Source: Rotaria sordida (taxonomy: Eukaryota; Rotifera; Eurotatoria; Philodinida; Philodinidae). From it: 64,000 bases of DNA. The translations under genes were made by a program, and so were the position numbers. How positions within the stretch are numbered: the stretch's first letter is position 1; every line of letters starts with the position of its first letter. Positions 61,882 to 64,000 of the stretch are shown here, piece by piece. The notes under the pieces are model-generated. The model had not been told where the DNA came from, did not search any database, and saw nothing but the letters and a program-made list of their open reading frames with translations. The stretch spans positions 1 through 64,000 of the forward strand of contig CAJNOL010000518.1 of assembly GCA_905250125.1 (NCBI GenBank), written 5' to 3'.

Positions 61882-63625
61882 TTAATCATTTCGATCAGCT
61901 AAATCAAATTGACCAAAATATCGACCAATTATACATATAAACAGATCACATGATTTTATTAAAGTATCATCAATAGGATAATCATTATCAGTTGAATTCT
62001 AGAAAAAAAGAAAAAATAAACATGATGAAATCAATTCGAATTGAATAGACCGAAGTGCAATATGCGGCGGAAGATCAAAATAGATAAAAATCCCTACTGA
62101 ATGTGTTAAAGTCTACTCCTGTCCGGAAATTTTTTTCGACTGTTGCTATACTTTTGAACTGTTCTCTGTCAAATGCAATATGAATGAGAACTCTTCATTA
62201 TTAGTTAGTACTTTTATTAAATTCAACTCTTGAAAAACTCGCCAATTCTTTGTATGCAAAGGTTCTGAGATCATGGATTTTCTAATACGACCAGATTTCG
62301 ATCACTTTAGTTGGAGAAAAGTAGTTCTGATATATACAGGTAAATTTGTTTTCCACTTCTCCAACATATATGTCTGTAAAAAAAAAACCTTCCAGCGCTA
62401 TCAGACTTATTGCGGCTGAGACAGCAGAACGATTTTTAGCCTTTGCGATTCAGATATTTCCTAGAAGGAAGTATTTAGGAATCCGGAGTCTAAAACAACT
62501 TTTGTTCTACGCATCGAGATCTATCTACTCGGAAAGTTTCAAATATTTCTGCAGTTCTTCAGAAAGGGATTCTCTTAAATCTCAACCAGAAAGGACCAGA
62601 GGAAAAGCAAATCAATGAATATCTCATAGTTAATTTTTCTAGTCCAACGTTTTCCTATTGTTGAAGTATATAGGCTAGAACCTTGCATCTCCCACCAATC
62701 ATAACAGATATTACCATGAAAATGCCACAAACACCTTAGCAACACTCCACCACGTCTAGCACCCATCGTATCCGAAACTTTCAAATCTGGACCCGATCGA
62801 GTATGGATCTGGAATCGATTCGGTGGGCTCTACCCGTGTTACTTACTAATAAGTTCGTTCGTATTTGTTTCCATGCTGAACATGTTTGTCGTATTGTATA
62901 CATCACATCTTCACTGATAGGTTTTTCAATAGCTACTAATGTAGCAAACATATACAAAGCCTTTAATAAAAGATATAAAAAATATCAATCGATTAGAGAA
63001 TAAAAAAAAAAAACAAAGATTATACTAAATGAAGTGAATATCCACATTGTTTAAGCCAATTGATTTCATGTTGTAATAATTCATGAAGTTGAGGCTTAAA
63101 ACAAAAAACAGAAATTTAATTTGAAAATAATTTTCCAAAAAAAAAAAGAAAAATTTCTACTTGAGTTAAAGTAATCATTGTTGTCATTGTTGGAAGTGGA
63201 TTTTGTATTTTTGATTGATCATCAATTTCTAAAGATGATAATGAAGATTGAAATGGAATATTATTACCAAAACAAAATTTCCAATAATCATTAACATTTT
63301 TTAATTTTGCAATTCGATATTTTTTATCTATTATTCGTAATCGATCACGCATTTGAAAAAAATCATTACGAACATTTGAAAATGTTAGACATTGTTCATT
63401 TTGCCAATCATTTGAAACAATATGTTTTGTTGTTATATTTGGAATAGTATTAGTCGACTAAATATCAAATAATCTTCTTTTTTTCCCTATTAAGAAAAAA
63501 AAAAAAGAAGAAATCATACGGAAAATAATTTATGCCAAGCATGTTTCTTAGAATTTGATGATGCTGTTTGATTTTGATCTGTTTTAGTAGTTGTTTGAAA
63601 ATTAGGCAACTGAGAAGCTTGAAAA
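61882..63625 (-). CDS. Gemin2: Gemin2 (SMN complex), 3' part; 5' end beyond window
   Basis: Five exons are visible (63625-63520, 63457-63161, 63094-63026, 62960-62847, 61998-61882), giving 233 codons of a protein that is 280 residues in human. NDWQNEQCLTFSNVRNDF aligns with the WQQQQVAQFSTVRQ region. PTMTTMITLTQPQLHELLQH and NWLKQCGYSLHLALYMFATL align with the conserved Gemin2 helices. The end NSTDNDYPIDDTLIKSC then LFICIIGRYFGQFDLAD matches the human C-terminus (LICLVSRYFDQRDLAD). Gemin2 holds the Sm-protein pentamer during snRNP assembly in the cytoplasm. The first exon seen starts with one leftover base, so at least one more exon lies upstream. Intron 4 (61999-62846) contains a palindromic repeat. 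Confidence 0.9.
62787..62833. repeat. Copy of the GTAGAGCCC palindromic repeat
   Basis: CCCGATCGAGTATGGATC to GGTGGGCTCTAC is, in inverse orientation, related to 38397-38452 (GTAGAGCCC, GATCGAGTACGAG). It lies in GEMIN2 intron 4, just before exon 4. Confidence 0.4.
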
Positions 63626-64000
63626 CTAAATTAAAACATATGATTAATTATATGATAATCATGAAAATGAATTGCATGATATTCGAATTATTTTCAATCA
63701 TCACAACCTACACCCTGATCATATGATGGAAGAATATTTAATTGGGAATAGTTTTTCGTAAATATATTTGTAGAAATTTACGTTTAAGATGAATGTAAAT
63801 ATTATCCTCGTTACGTTGAAATTCGTTAAGTTTTGAGTTAGATTGATTTGTTATCAGGCCAATTTTCAATCGTAATTGAACCAGTCTGTCATCTCACGAA
63901 CTACTTTTTGTTGTCCATCTGCAGTCACGCAGCCCCAATTGATAAAATATGATACATCAAGTTGTTATTCCGATTTTGTTCGATGGAGAACTTCGAGTAA
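63626..64000. other. GEMIN2 intron, possible transposase scrap
   Basis: No exon is seen. On the minus strand, 64000 to about 63850 reads INWGCVTADGQQKVVREM after TGA- and TAA-interrupted codons. WGCVTADG resembles the VWGG(I/F)S-DG segment of mariner-type transposases, but the match is short. Confidence 0.3.

Noticed and set aside
1-64000. CRISPR arrays, rRNA genes and prokaryotic operons
   Set aside because: None seen; spliceosomal introns and animal proteins show this is eukaryotic nuclear DNA.

Overview
The window is nuclear DNA from a small-genome invertebrate. The best guess is a bdelloid rotifer. Reasons: strongly AT-rich DNA; animal genes (syndecan, aminergic GPCR, MEKK, Gemin2); many phase-consistent introns of about 50-70 bases with GT-AG ends; splice acceptors sitting directly in front of initiator ATGs, as expected for spliced-leader trans-splicing; a relic of an F-box family I associate with bdelloids; and TGTGGG-type repeats, which I recall as the bdelloid telomere motif. 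The assignment is inference, not proof. One 100-base run of N is present at 36647-36746.

Layout. 1-7 kb is repeat-rich: a dead Tc1/mariner transposase split by a nested 1.9 kb insertion, a head-to-head TGTGGG/CCCACA block, and an array of about 13 copies of an 82-bp repeat. 7-13 kb holds three genes on the plus strand: syndecan, a short RING1-type ubiquitin ligase, and a TMEM198-like seven-span protein. 13-16 kb holds two long foldback elements. 17.6-19.2 kb is an unrecognised type I membrane protein. 19-23.9 kb is intergenic, with an F-box relic and foldback elements. 23.9-30.7 kb is a 12-exon MEKK2/3-type kinase whose 4.2 kb intron carries three foldback elements. 33.2-36.4 kb (minus) is TAF5. 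37-38 kb (plus) is a VWA3-type protein with its 5' part missing or in the N gap. 38-41 kb contains a dispersed hairpin repeat family. 41.3-41.9 kb is PXMP4. 46.3-48.6 kb is a DAMB/Dop1R2-type dopamine receptor. 48.7-55.6 kb (minus) is an unrecognised 899-residue low-complexity protein. 57.2-63.6 kb (minus) is a tight same-strand run GEMIN2 > AUH > SLC25A19, and GEMIN2 continues beyond the right edge.

How things fit. Most genes are unrelated housekeeping or signalling genes. The clearest organisation is the GEMIN2-AUH-SLC25A19 run: gaps of 91 and 141 bases, an AATAAA in each gap, and a splice acceptor 0-2 bases before each downstream ATG. This is what a trans-spliced operon looks like. Two of its members (a leucine-catabolism hydratase and a thiamine pyrophosphate carrier) act in mitochondria. 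The other dominant feature is foldback/MITE-like DNA: about nine elements plus a four-copy hairpin family lie between genes and inside introns. I read gene models by eye from splice phase and protein similarity recalled from memory; no search was run.
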